Notes: generated by a model not told the origin, from the letters alone. Shown: positions 6,937 to 14,221, numbered from the stretch's first letter. The stretch: DNA of 36,445 bases from Hymenobacter sp. H14-R3 (GCF_030063445.1 NZ_JASITD010000035.1:1-36445), one strand, 5' to 3'. Made by a program: numbers and translations.

Positions 6937-7809
6937 CTACAGCTTAGCTACCGGCTTGCCGGCGGCTTCTTTCTCGCCCTGCGGCGCTTTGGGGTTGGCG
7001 GGTTTCGAGCCTTGCAGGCTCAGGGCGTAGGAGGCTACTTGCAGCATCTGCTTGCCCGAGAGCTTGCCCTTCCAGGCCACCATACCCTTGCCGTTGACGC
7101 CGAATTTGATGGTTTTGTAGACGTTGTTCACGTTGCCGCCGTGCAGCCAGAATTCGTCCGTGAGGTTGGGGCCGACTTTGCCCTCGGCGTTGGCCCCGTG
7201 GCAGGGGGCGCAGTTGGTGGCGAAGATGGATTTGCCGCTGCTCAGGTCGGTGGGGGCGGTGAGGGCGGCGTAGGTCGTGACCTGGTTGGGGTCGTCGCCA
7301 CCCACGGGCACGAAGAGCGCGGCCTGTTGCATTTCGGCGGCGTATTCGGCCCCCTGCAGCTGGCCAGTGCGCATTACGTGGTAGTAGCCCACGTAGCCGA
7401 TGGCGAACACCACGGTGAAGGCGAAGCCCCATTTCCACCACGGCGGCAGGTCGTTGTCAAACTCGTGAATGCCGTCGTAGTCGTGGTCCAGCAGCTCGTC
7501 GCGGTATTCGCCGCGCACCAGCCGGGCGTCGCCCACCAGCAGGCCCAGCACCTGGCCGCTCCAGGTGTCGTGCACCGTGGGCAGGTCGTAGAGCTGGCGT
7601 AGCTGCGGCTTCATTTTCACCACAATAGCTGTGCCCGTGAGCACCAGCACCAGTAGCAGCAGTACTATCAGGCCCACCAGCGTGCCCAGCAGCAGCTCCT
7701 GCCCACTGAGGGTGGCGGCGGGCGGGGCGGCAGCGGGCGTTTGGGCCCCGGCGGCGTAGCCGGCCAGCAGGCCTGCGGCTACGAAGGATAACGTGCGGTG
7801 GGCTAGCAT
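6937..7809 (-). CDS. ccoP: cbb3 oxidase subunit CcoP, single-heme form
   Basis: This 290-residue membrane cytochrome c passes electrons to CcoO/CcoN. A hydrophobic leader and a TALVGLIVLL-like helix near residues 40-65 precede the CcoP signature HEFDNDLPPWWKWGF, which starts a second membrane helix (about 125-150). One CAPCH heme site lies at residues 200-204, with the GMVAWKGKLS block supplying the axial Met region. Proteobacterial CcoP has two heme sites; this one has a single site, as is common in Bacteroidota. The start overlaps the end of ccoQ by 7 bp, which indicates coupled translation. Confidence 0.95.
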   Translation of the reverse strand: MLAHRTLSFVAAGLLAGYAAGAQTPAAAPPAATLSGQELLLGTLVGLIVLLLLVLVLTGTAIVVKMKPQLRQLYDLPTVHDTWSGQVLGLLVGDARLVRGEYRDELLDHDYDGIHEFDNDLPPWWKWGFAFTVVFAIGYVGYYHVMRTGQLQGAEYAAEMQQAALFVPVGGDDPNQVTTYAALTAPTDLSSGKSIFATNCAPCHGANAEGKVGPNLTDEFWLHGGNVNNVYKTIKFGVNGKGMVAWKGKLSGKQMLQVASYALSLQGSKPANPKAPQGEKEAAGKPVAKL

Positions 7810-8012
7810 ACTACGTCATGCTCCAGCTGAGCTTTCAGGGCCTCGGCCTCGTCTTCGCCGGCTAGCGGCAGCTGGCTCATGGTGCTGAGGTGCTGCTTGT
7901 TGGCCACCAGCACGTACACCAGCAGGGCCGCGAAGAACAGAAAGAAGATAACGAAGGAGATAAGCGGGTAAATGGTGATGCCCGCGATGGATTGCAAGAC
8001 GTTCTTTTCCAT
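7803..8012 (-). CDS. ccoQ: Small membrane subunit CcoQ-like
   Basis: The 69-residue product has one strong membrane helix (YPLISFVIFFLFFAALLVYV) followed by a short acidic tail. Size, single helix and its place between ccoNO and ccoP, overlapping ccoP by 7 bp, fit CcoQ/FixQ, which stabilises the complex. Sequence conservation in this family is weak, so position carries much of the assignment. It follows ccoNO after 39 bp. Confidence 0.85.
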   Translation of the reverse strand: MEKNVLQSIAGITIYPLISFVIFFLFFAALLVYVLVANKQHLSTMSQLPLAGEDEAEALKAQLEHDVVC

Positions 8013-8051
8013 GATAGTAAGCGAGTTAAGGAGGATAGTAGGCCGGCGGTA

Positions 8052-10262
8052 CTACTGCGCCGCCGCCGTGGCAGTAGCCTGCTCGGGCTTCACCTTGATG
8101 TCGGTGCCCAGGCGCTGGAGGTAGGCGATGAGGGCCACGATTTCGCGGTCCGATTTCACGTCGATGTCCTCCGTTTTGAGGGCGGCGGCCACGCTGCGGG
8201 CCTGGGCCTGGGCGTCGGCCACGGCCAGGCGGTCGAAGCCGGCGGGGTAGGGTGTGCCCAGCTTTTGCAACACCCGGATTTTGGCGGGCAGCGTGCTGTT
8301 ATCCAGTTGATTATCAAATAACCACGGGTAGGCGGGCATGATGGAGCCCGGCGACATGCTGGTGGGGTCCATCATGTGGTTGTAGTGCCACGAGTTGGGG
8401 TACTTGGCCCCCACGCGGTGCAGGTCGGGCCCGGTGCGCTTGCTGCCCCACAAAAAGGGCCGGTCGTACACAAATTCGCCCGCCTTGGAGTACTCGCCGT
8501 AGCGCTCGGTTTCGGAGCGGAAGGGGCGCACCATCTGGGTGTGGCAGTTCGAGCAGCCCTCCTTGATGTAGAGGTCGCGGCCCTGCAACTCCAGCGGCCG
8601 GTAGGGGTGCACCGCCGCAATGGTGGGCACGTTGCTTTTGACCAAGAAGGTGGGCACCATCTCCACGGCCCCGCCGATGGCAATGGCCACCGTGGCCCCG
8701 ATGCTGAGCTGCACCGGGCGGCGCTCAATCCAGCGGTGCCAGTGGCCGCCCTGGGCGTGCGGGTCCTGGGCTTCGGGCAGCAGCGCCGGGGCCTGGGCGG
8801 GCTCGTTGGCCAGCAGCGTGCCGGCCTTAGCGGTCTGGTACAAATTGTACATCATCAAGAATACGCCGCTCAGATACAGCAGCCCGCCTACGCCGCGCAA
8901 ATAGTACATGGGCACGATTTGCAGCACGGTTTCCAGGAAGTTGGGGTATTGCAGCATGCCCTCGCTGTTGAACTGCTTCCACATCAGCCCCTGCGTGAAG
9001 CCGGCCCAGTAGAGCGGCAGCGCGTAGAACAAAATGCCCAGCGTGCCCAGCCAGAAGTGCGTGTTAGCCAGCTTCTTGGAGAACAGCGGCGTGCGGTACA
9101 GGCGCGGCCACAGCCAGTAGAGCATCCCGAAGGTGAGGAAGCCGTTCCAGCCCAGGGCCCCCACGTGCACGTGGGCCACAATCCAGTCGGTGAAGTGGGC
9201 AATGGCGTTCACGTTCTTGAGCGCCAGCATGGGCCCCTCGAAGGTGGCCATGCCGTAGGCCGTGATGGCGACCACAAAAAACTTGAGCACCGGCTCGGTG
9301 CGCACCCGGTCCCAGGCGCCGCGCAGCGTCAGCAGGCCGTTTATCATGCCGCCCCAGCTCGGCGCAATCAGCATAATGCTGAAGGCCACGCCCAGGCTCT
9401 GGGCCCAGTCGGGCAGGGCGGTGTACAGCAAGTGGTGCGGCCCGGCCCAGATGTAAATGAAAATCAGCGCCCAGAAGTGAATGATACTGAGCCGGTAAGA
9501 GTACACCGGCCGCTCGGCCGCCTTGGGTAGGAAGTAGTACATCAGGCCCAGGTAGGGCGTGGTGAGGAAAAACGCCACCGCGTTGTGGCCGTACCACCAC
9601 TGCACCAGCGCGTCCTGCACGCCGGCATACATCGAGTAGCTTTTCATAAAGCTCACCGGCAGCGCCATCGAATTCACGATGTGCAGCACCGCCACCGTGA
9701 TGAACGTGGCGATGTAAAACCAGATGGCCACGTACAAATGCCGCTCGCGCCGCCGGGCAATGGTGCCGAACATGTTCCAGCCAAATACCACCCAAATCAC
9801 CGTAATAGCAATATCAATTGGCCACTCCAGCTCAGCGTATTCCTTGCTGCTGGTGTAGCCCAGCGGCAGCGTAATCACGGCCGACACGATAATGAGCTGC
9901 CAGCCCCAAAAGTGGATTTTGCTAAGCACGTCGGAGAACATCCGGGCCCGGCACAGCCGCTGCAACGAATAGTACACGCCCGTGAAAATGCCGTTGCCCA
10001 CAAAGGCAAAAATGACGGCATTGGTGTGCAGCGGCCGCAGGCGGCCAAACGTGGTGTAGCGCGTCACGTTGAGCTCGGGCCGGGCCAGCTCGAAGGCGAT
10101 AATGACCCCCACCAGCATCCCAATGATGCCCCAGATGACGGTGGCAATGCCAAAGTCGCGCACAATCTTATTGTCGTAGAAAAACGACTCCACGCCCCGC
10201 GCGGGGAGCGGTAGGGCCGTCGGCCGCGGCCGGGTGGCGGGTGATTCAAGTTCGGCTTGCAT
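8052..10262 (-). CDS. ccoNO: Fused cbb3 oxidase catalytic subunits CcoN-CcoO
   Basis: One 736-residue chain carries both subunits that are separate in proteobacteria. The CcoN part (about residues 30-480) has many membrane helices and heme/copper ligand blocks RPLHTNAVIFAF, WWYGHNAVAFFLT, AGPHHLLYT and IVAHVHVGALGWNG. A linker near 490-510 leads to the CcoO part, with a membrane anchor (SIGATVAIAIGGAVEMVPT) and one heme c site CSNCH at residues 570-574, followed by QMVRPFRSETERYGEYS. The ATG at 10262 (MQAELE) is chosen over one at 10322 because the latter lies upstream of the predicted -7 promoter element. An FNR-type box is centred 87.5 bp before the start. Fusion of N and O is known in Bacteroidota. 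Confidence 0.96.
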   Translation of the reverse strand: MQAELESPATRPRPTALPLPARGVESFFYDNKIVRDFGIATVIWGIIGMLVGVIIAFELARPELNVTRYTTFGRLRPLHTNAVIFAFVGNGIFTGVYYSLQRLCRARMFSDVLSKIHFWGWQLIIVSAVITLPLGYTSSKEYAELEWPIDIAITVIWVVFGWNMFGTIARRRERHLYVAIWFYIATFITVAVLHIVNSMALPVSFMKSYSMYAGVQDALVQWWYGHNAVAFFLTTPYLGLMYYFLPKAAERPVYSYRLSIIHFWALIFIYIWAGPHHLLYTALPDWAQSLGVAFSIMLIAPSWGGMINGLLTLRGAWDRVRTEPVLKFFVVAITAYGMATFEGPMLALKNVNAIAHFTDWIVAHVHVGALGWNGFLTFGMLYWLWPRLYRTPLFSKKLANTHFWLGTLGILFYALPLYWAGFTQGLMWKQFNSEGMLQYPNFLETVLQIVPMYYLRGVGGLLYLSGVFLMMYNLYQTAKAGTLLANEPAQAPALLPEAQDPHAQGGHWHRWIERRPVQLSIGATVAIAIGGAVEMVPTFLVKSNVPTIAAVHPYRPLELQGRDLYIKEGCSNCHTQMVRPFRSETERYGEYSKAGEFVYDRPFLWGSKRTGPDLHRVGAKYPNSWHYNHMMDPTSMSPGSIMPAYPWLFDNQLDNSTLPAKIRVLQKLGTPYPAGFDRLAVADAQAQARSVAAALKTEDIDVKSDREIVALIAYLQRLGTDIKVKPEQATATAAAQ

Positions 10263-10290
10263 GCCCTGAGAAGTAGGTGATTTACTGCTC

Positions 10291-10298
10291 CAAAGGTC
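10291..10298 (-). promoter_or_regulatory. -7-like promoter element of ccoNO
   Basis: On the minus strand this reads GACCTTTG, one base from the Bacteroidota consensus TAnnTTTG. It lies 58.5 bp downstream of the centre of the FNR box and 28 bp before the ccoNO ATG. The same spacing is found in front of the thioredoxin-like gene. A -33 TTG is not evident, as expected of an activator-dependent promoter. Confidence 0.55.
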
Positions 10299-10342
10299 CC
10301 CCGGCCCCCCATCAGGCCACATGACGCCGCTTAAGCCCCGGC

Positions 10343-10356
10343 TTGATTGATATCAA
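10343..10356 (-). promoter_or_regulatory. FNR-type operator upstream of ccoNO
   Basis: The sequence TTGATTGATATCAA is a perfect TTGAT-N4-ATCAA FNR/FixK consensus. If transcription starts a few bases after the -7-like element at 10291-10298, the box sits near -62, the class I activator position. The likely binder is the receiver-CRP/FNR protein encoded at 15813-16871, whose recognition helix carries E-x-x-S-R. Confidence 0.82.
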
Positions 10357-10378
10357 ACGCGCTCTAGCAGTCGTCGCC

Positions 10379-10416
10379 CCGGTCCGCCGACAAAGCCGGC
10401 CGACCAGTTGTCGTTG
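10379..10416 (+). repeat. REP-like hairpin repeat, copy 9
   Basis: A variant copy with CCGACAAAGCCGGC in the loop side and CCAGTTGTCGTTG at the head. The same T-for-C change (CCAGTT / AACTGG) is found in its inverted partner, copy 10, implying the two co-evolved. It lies 22 bp upstream of the FNR box of ccoNO. Confidence 0.9.
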
Positions 10417-10474
10417 CAGGCATGTGGGGTACCATTGCGAACGGCCGTCAACCACGCAGGCTTAACAACGTCAG

Positions 10475-10513
10475 CAACGACAACTGGTCGGCCGGCTAGC
10501 GCCGGCGGACCGG
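10475..10513 (-). repeat. REP-like hairpin repeat, copy 10, overlapping the ccoS 3' end
   Basis: Head CAACGACAA then CTGGTCGGCCGGC, loop TAGC, arm GCCGGCGGACCGG. The TAG that ends ccoS (10498-10496 on the minus strand) is formed inside the loop of this repeat. It is the inverted partner of copy 9, 58 bp away, heads inward. Confidence 0.92.
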
Positions 10514-10672
10514 GGTGGCTGGCTCGGCCGGCGCTTCATCATCAAACAACATTCGCACCGAGGGCGTGTAGGCGTCGTCGTACTGCCCGCTGCGCACCGC
10601 CCACAGAAAGGCTGCTAGAAACAAGAGCGCAACCAGCAGGCTGAGGCCAATCAACAGAAAGATAATCGTCAT
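10496..10672 (-). CDS. ccoS: cbb3 oxidase assembly protein CcoS
   Basis: A 58-residue protein beginning MTIIFLLIGLSLLVALLFLA, a single membrane helix, followed by WAVRSGQYDDAYTPSVRML, which is the CcoS signature (aromatic-x-x-x-x-GQ-DD). CcoS is required to insert heme and copper into CcoN. It starts 10 bp after the end of ccoI, so the two form one operon as in other cco systems. The last five residues (PVRRR) and the TAG stop are encoded by hairpin repeat copy 10, so the original carboxy end has been replaced or extended by the repeat. Confidence 0.93.
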   Translation of the reverse strand: MTIIFLLIGLSLLVALLFLAAFLWAVRSGQYDDAYTPSVRMLFDDEAPAEPATPVRRR

Positions 10673-10682
10673 AAAATCAAGC

Positions 10683-13301
10683 TTATAAATGGTGATGGCG
10701 GGCCGCCCAACGCACCAGCAAGGTGGCCACTATCATCACGCTGAGCGAGCTGAGGGGCATGAGAATGGCCGACGCGATGGGCGTGAAACGCCCCTGCACG
10801 GCCAGCGTTAGCCCCACCGCGTTGTAGCACAGCGAGAGCACGAACGTGACCAGCACCACCCGCAGGCAGGCCCGCGCAAAGCCCAGAAACGTGGTCAGCT
10901 GCCTCAATTCGCCCGCTTCCAGAATGGCGTCGCAGGCGGGCGAGAAGTTGGTGAGCGTGTCGGTGAGGGCGATGCCCGCGTTGGCGGCGCGCAGGGCCCC
11001 CGCGTCGTTCAGCCCGTCGCCAATCATGACTACGGTGTGGCCCTGGGCGCGCTCGGCGGCGATGTAGGCGAGCTTGTCGGCCGGCGACTGGCCGAAGCGT
11101 AGCTCCGCCGCCGGGCCGAGCAGGGCGCGCAGCCGGGGCCGCTCGGCGTCGGTATCGCCCGAGAGCACGGCCAAGCGGTAGCGCTGGCCCAGGGCCGCCA
11201 GCACGGCCGGCAGGGCCGGGCGATACACATTGCGAAAGGTGAAATAGCCGGCCGGCTCCCCATCCAGCGCCACGTACACGCTGGTTTCGGGGGCGCCCGC
11301 CGGTCCGTCGGCGCAAGCCGGCCGGCCGGTTGTCGTTGCGGGCATTAGGGCCGCCGGTGTACCTGTTTGCGTTGAGAATTCCGTAGGCTCACTTACTTCC
11401 TTCGACAACAATGGCAATCGTTCTGATGCCCGCAACGACAACCGGTCGGCCGGCTGCGCCGGCGGACTGGCGAACGCCCCCACAAATGCGGCCGACCCTA
11501 GCCGCAGCGCTTGCCCGCTTGCGGCCGTGGCGTGCAAGCCCTGGCCGGGGTACTCCTGGCAGGCGGCCAGAGGTAGGGCCTCGGTGGCCAGCTCGCGGGC
11601 CAGGCGCTGGCTGAGGGGGTGCGTGGACTGCGCTGCCGCGGTGGCAATGAGTTGTTTTTCAGCTACTAATAACGGCCGGCCGTGGTACTGCACCGCCGAC
11701 TGCGTGGGGTCGGTGAGGGTGCCGGTTTTGTCGAAGACCAGCGTGTCGGCGCGGGCCAGGGTTTCGATAACGGCGGCGTTTTTGAGGTAGAGCTTGTGGC
11801 GGCCCAACACCCGCAGCGCTGCCCCCAGGGCAAAAGGTGTGGCCAGCGATAACGCGCACGGGCAGGCAATAACCAGCACCGACGTGAATGCCCGCCACAT
11901 GGTGGCCTGGTCGCGGGGGCCCCAGTAGGCCAGGGTGCCGGCGGCCAGCAGCAGCGTGAGGGCCACGAAGTAGCGGCCCGCGTGGTTGGCGTAGGTTTCG
12001 AGAGTGGGGCCCGCCGCGTCTTTGGTGAAGGCGGGGTTGTTCCAGAGCTGGGTGAGGTAGCCCTGCGACACGCCGCGCACCACTTCCAGCTCCAGGGCCT
12101 CGCCCAGCTGCCGGCCGCCGGCGTACACCAGGTCGCCGGCGGCGCGGGCCACCGGGGTGCTCTCGCCCGATACGAACGAGTAGTCGATTTGGCCCGCGCC
12201 GCGCCGCAGCACGGCATCGGCCGGAATAACTTCCTGGTGCCGCACCCGGATGCGGTGGCCCACCGCCAGCTCCTGCACCGAAATGGACTGCTCGCCGGCC
12301 GGCGTGAGGCGCGTCACGGCCACCGGAAAATAGGCCGTGTAGTCGCGGTCGAAGCGCAGCGCGTCGTAGGTGCGCTGCTGCACCCACTTGCCAATCAGCA
12401 TGAAAAACACCAGCCCCGTAAACGAGTCGAAGTAGCCCGGCCCGCGCCCCGCCAGCACCTCCAACGTACTGACGCTGAACAGCGAAGCTAGCCCCAGGCT
12501 AATGGGAAAATCGAGGTTGATGTGGCGCTGCCGCAGCCCCTGCCCGGCCGAGCGGAAGAACCCGCGGGCACTGTACAGCAGCACCGGCAGCGCCAGCGCC
12601 AGGCTCAGGTACCCAAAAAACCGCCCGAACCCGGCCTGCAAATCTTCTACAAAGGAGAAGTAATCGGGCAGGGCCAGCAGCATTACGTTGCCGAAGGCGA
12701 AGGCCGCCAGCCCCAGCTGGTAGTACAAGGTATGGCTGGCGCGGTGCGGCTGCGCGCCCAGCTCGGCCAGCGTAATCTGCGGCTCGTAGCCCACCGAGGC
12801 CAGGAGCTGCACCACCTCGGGCAGGCTGATGTCGGCTAGTAAGTAAGTGATGGTGATTTCTTTACGCAAAAACTGCACCCGCGCCTCCACCACGCCGGCG
12901 TGCAGCCGGGGCAGGTGCTCCAGCAGCCAGATGCAGGAGGTGCAGTGCATCTGGGGCACGTGCAGCGTGAGGCGGGCCCGCTCGGCCGAGCGAAACGAGA
13001 GCAGGTGCGCCTGCACGGCCTCCGAGGCCAGGTAGTCGAAGCGGCCGGGCAGCTCTACTTCCTTGATTTTCAGCCCTGGCCGCTCGCCCAGGGCGTAGTA
13101 GGTGCAGAGCTGGCTGGTGGCCAGCAGCTCATACACGGTGCGGCAGCCGGCGCAGCAAAACGGCAGCTCGGCCAGCCGCAGTGGCTCGGCCGGGCAGGCA
13201 TCGCCGCAGTGGGCGCAGGCCAGGTGGGTGGCAGTTGGTTCGAGGAGGACGGGCACGGCAACGGGCGCAAGGACGATGGGCCACAAAGCTCCGGCCCTCA
13301 C
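10683..13301 (-). CDS. ccoI: Copper-translocating P-type ATPase CcoI with a repeat-encoded insertion
   Basis: This large membrane ATPase delivers copper to the cbb3 oxidase. The amino end has a cysteine-rich metal-binding domain (CAHCGDAC, FCCAGCRTVYELL) and a heavy-metal-associated domain (MHCTSCIWLLE). Then come membrane helices, the CPC copper site at residues 480-482 (ACPCALSLATPF), the phosphorylation motif DKTGTLT at about 525 and GDGLNDAGAL near 760. Residues about 611-668, between the nucleotide-binding domain and the returning P-domain strand SVYVALDGEPAG, come from hairpin repeats 12 and 11 and their spacer, read in frame. The start is a GTG at 13301; a second in-frame GTG at 13256 is possible. 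The distance to the palindromic box upstream favours 13301. It is followed by ccoS after 10 bp. Confidence 0.93.
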   Translation of the reverse strand: MRAGALWPIVLAPVAVPVLLEPTATHLACAHCGDACPAEPLRLAELPFCCAGCRTVYELLATSQLCTYYALGERPGLKIKEVELPGRFDYLASEAVQAHLLSFRSAERARLTLHVPQMHCTSCIWLLEHLPRLHAGVVEARVQFLRKEITITYLLADISLPEVVQLLASVGYEPQITLAELGAQPHRASHTLYYQLGLAAFAFGNVMLLALPDYFSFVEDLQAGFGRFFGYLSLALALPVLLYSARGFFRSAGQGLRQRHINLDFPISLGLASLFSVSTLEVLAGRGPGYFDSFTGLVFFMLIGKWVQQRTYDALRFDRDYTAYFPVAVTRLTPAGEQSISVQELAVGHRIRVRHQEVIPADAVLRRGAGQIDYSFVSGESTPVARAAGDLVYAGGRQLGEALELEVVRGVSQGYLTQLWNNPAFTKDAAGPTLETYANHAGRYFVALTLLLAAGTLAYWGPRDQATMWRAFTSVLVIACPCALSLATPFALGAALRVLGRHKLYLKNAAVIETLARADTLVFDKTGTLTDPTQSAVQYHGRPLLVAEKQLIATAAAQSTHPLSQRLARELATEALPLAACQEYPGQGLHATAASGQALRLGSAAFVGAFASPPAQPADRLSLRASERLPLLSKEVSEPTEFSTQTGTPAALMPATTTGRPACADGPAGAPETSVYVALDGEPAGYFTFRNVYRPALPAVLAALGQRYRLAVLSGDTDAERPRLRALLGPAAELRFGQSPADKLAYIAAERAQGHTVVMIGDGLNDAGALRAANAGIALTDTLTNFSPACDAILEAGELRQLTTFLGFARACLRVVLVTFVLSLCYNAVGLTLAVQGRFTPIASAILMPLSSLSVMIVATLLVRWAARHHHL
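11300..11338 (+). repeat. REP-like hairpin repeat, copy 11, inside ccoI
   Basis: CCGGTCCGTCGGCGCAAGCC then GGCCGGCCGGTTGTCGTTG. It lies within the ccoI coding region and keeps the frame open (residues read TTTGRPACADGPAG). Homology with its partner extends beyond the head into the spacer (GCGGGCAT here, ATGCCCGC there). Confidence 0.9.
11433..11470 (-). repeat. REP-like hairpin repeat, copy 12, inside ccoI
   Basis: CAACGACAA head, CCGGTCGGCCGGC arm, TGC loop and GCCGGCGGACTGG arm; one base shorter in the loop than the consensus. Together with copy 11 and a 94-bp spacer it forms an inserted module of about 171 bp, a multiple of three. On the ccoI strand it reads PPAQPADRLSLR. Confidence 0.9.
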
Positions 13302-13369
13302 TTGGCGGAAGCCATGACGCGCATCAGGCCCGCGCTTGATTGCGGTTGGCGGGTGGCCGGCCAGCGCTG

Positions 13370-13411
13370 AAGCAAGCGTTTACCTGATTAAAATCAGGTA
13401 AACGCTTGCTT
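13370..13411. promoter_or_regulatory. 42-bp perfect palindrome with an FNR-like core upstream of ccoI
   Basis: Arms of 20 bp (from AAGCAAGCG to CCTGATT, and its exact complement) surround a 2-bp centre at 13390.5. The core is CTGAT-TAAA-ATCAG, one base per half-site from TTGAT-N4-ATCAA. Its centre lies 89.5 bp before the ccoI GTG at 13301, close to the 87.5 and 85.5 bp seen for the two perfect boxes. On the plus strand the palindrome is followed by TTTTTG and could also act as an intrinsic terminator, though no plus-strand gene ends here. Confidence 0.6.
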
Positions 13412-13473
13412 TTTGTCACGGCTGCGCGCGTGCGGAAAGCCGAATTTTGTCCTTTACACCCGCCGGTGCGCGC

Positions 13474-13510
13474 CCGTTCCGGCCGGCGCAAGCCGGCCGG
13501 CCGGTTGTTG
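13474..13510 (+). repeat. Degenerate REP-like repeat, copy 13
   Basis: CCGTTCCGGCCGGCGCAAGCC followed by GGCCGGCCGGTTGTTG. It keeps the hairpin and a shortened head. Inverted partner of copy 14, 80 bp away. The short open frame that crosses it (13324-13560, minus) shows no protein-like conservation pattern. Confidence 0.7.
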
Positions 13511-13590
13511 CAGGCGTTTGGCTGGTGTTGAAACCGGTTGTTGGGTAGCTTAGTCATCAACTACCTATCAATCAGATAGTTAGGTATAAG

Positions 13591-13625
13591 CAACGGCAAC
13601 CGGCCGGCTTGCGTCGGCGGCCCGG
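13591..13625 (-). repeat. Degenerate REP-like repeat, copy 14
   Basis: CAACGGCAACCGGCCGGC, then TTGCGTCGGCGGCCCGGG. The head differs from consensus at one base. It pairs with copy 13. The spacer holds a further short inverted repeat, CCTATC / GATAG. Confidence 0.7.
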
Positions 13626-13670
13626 GCCAGCCACATCCTTCTTAAACACAATCCATACATTATCAACAAC

Positions 13671-13979
13671 TTACCCTGCACCAGCCGCTGCCAGCAGGCT
13701 GGCCACGAGCGCGTCGCTCTCGGGCCAGCCTGGCTGCCGCCACAGCTCGATGCCCTCGCGCACCAGTACGCAGGCGGGCAGCTGGGCCACGGCAAAGCTG
13801 CGCACCACGCTGGCGTGGGTGTCGTCGTCGAGGCGCAGCACCCGCACGGCGGGGCCCAGCCGGCACTGGAGGTCGTTGAGTTGGGCCGGGGTGGGCAGCT
13901 GGCCGGCCCGGCCGGCCGGCACCAGCACCAGCAGCACGGCGGGCGCCAGCAGGTCGGGCGGGAAGGGGGCAATGGACAT
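13671..13979 (-). CDS. Small thioredoxin-fold protein lacking the CxxC site
   Basis: A 102-residue protein whose middle reads VRVLRLDDDTHASVVRSFAV followed by QLPACVLVREGIELWRQPG, the beta-alpha-beta pattern and cis-Pro region (LPACVL) of thioredoxins. The redox-active CxxC pair is absent; cysteines occur only at NDLQCRLG and LPACVL. It may act as a chaperone or adaptor rather than a reductase. It lies upstream of ccoI in the same direction. A perfect FNR box and an exact TAnnTTTG element precede the ATG at 13979, so it is likely coregulated with the oxidase. Function is unproven. Confidence 0.75.
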   Translation of the reverse strand: MSIAPFPPDLLAPAVLLVLVPAGRAGQLPTPAQLNDLQCRLGPAVRVLRLDDDTHASVVRSFAVAQLPACVLVREGIELWRQPGWPESDALVASLLAAAGAG

Positions 13980-14005
13980 GGGCGGCGGAGAGTCGGAGTG
14001 GGCAG

Positions 14006-14013
14006 CAAAACTA
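14006..14013 (-). promoter_or_regulatory. -7 promoter element of the thioredoxin-like gene
   Basis: On the minus strand this reads TAGTTTTG, an exact TAnnTTTG match. It lies 27 bp before the ATG at 13979 and 58.5 bp from the centre of the FNR box at 14058-14071, the same geometry as in front of ccoNO. Confidence 0.68.
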
Positions 14014-14057
14014 TTCTGGCCCGCCCCGCCCGCCCATGATGCCCGACAAATCGCCGC

Positions 14058-14071
14058 TTGATAGTCATCAA
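14058..14071 (-). promoter_or_regulatory. FNR-type operator between the thioredoxin-like gene and the kinase gene
   Basis: TTGATAGTCATCAA is a perfect TTGAT-N4-ATCAA site (the palindrome extends one base each side: CTTGAT, ATCAAG). It is placed near -62 for the minus-strand gene. It also lies 157 bp upstream of the divergent histidine kinase, so autoregulation is possible. Confidence 0.82.
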
Positions 14072-14152
14072 GCCCCGCCCTGGTTGCTGGGGCGTATACT
14101 GTGAAGCTTACTACTGCGCCGGCAGCTGCGGCAACCGTTCCGCCGGCCGCAC

Positions 14153-14187
14153 CGACAACCGGTCGGCCGGCGCGCGCCGGCCGACCG
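14153..14187 (-). repeat. REP-like repeat, copy 15, with a perfect stem
   Basis: GACAACCGGTCGGCCGGC followed by GCGCGCCGGCCGACC. The head is reduced to GACAA. The stem is perfectly paired. It lies 34 bp upstream of the histidine kinase start. Confidence 0.8.
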
Positions 14188-14221
14188 AAGCGGCCGATTC
14201 TATCAACCCCGTTTATTTTCT

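Noticed and set aside
13324..13560. 78-codon minus-strand frame upstream of ccoI
   Set aside because: It crosses repeat copy 13 and the 42-bp palindrome, and shows no protein-like pattern.
3575..14187. The repeats as a CRISPR array
   Set aside because: Spacing is irregular, neighbouring copies are inverted, copies are scattered between and inside genes, and no cas genes are present.
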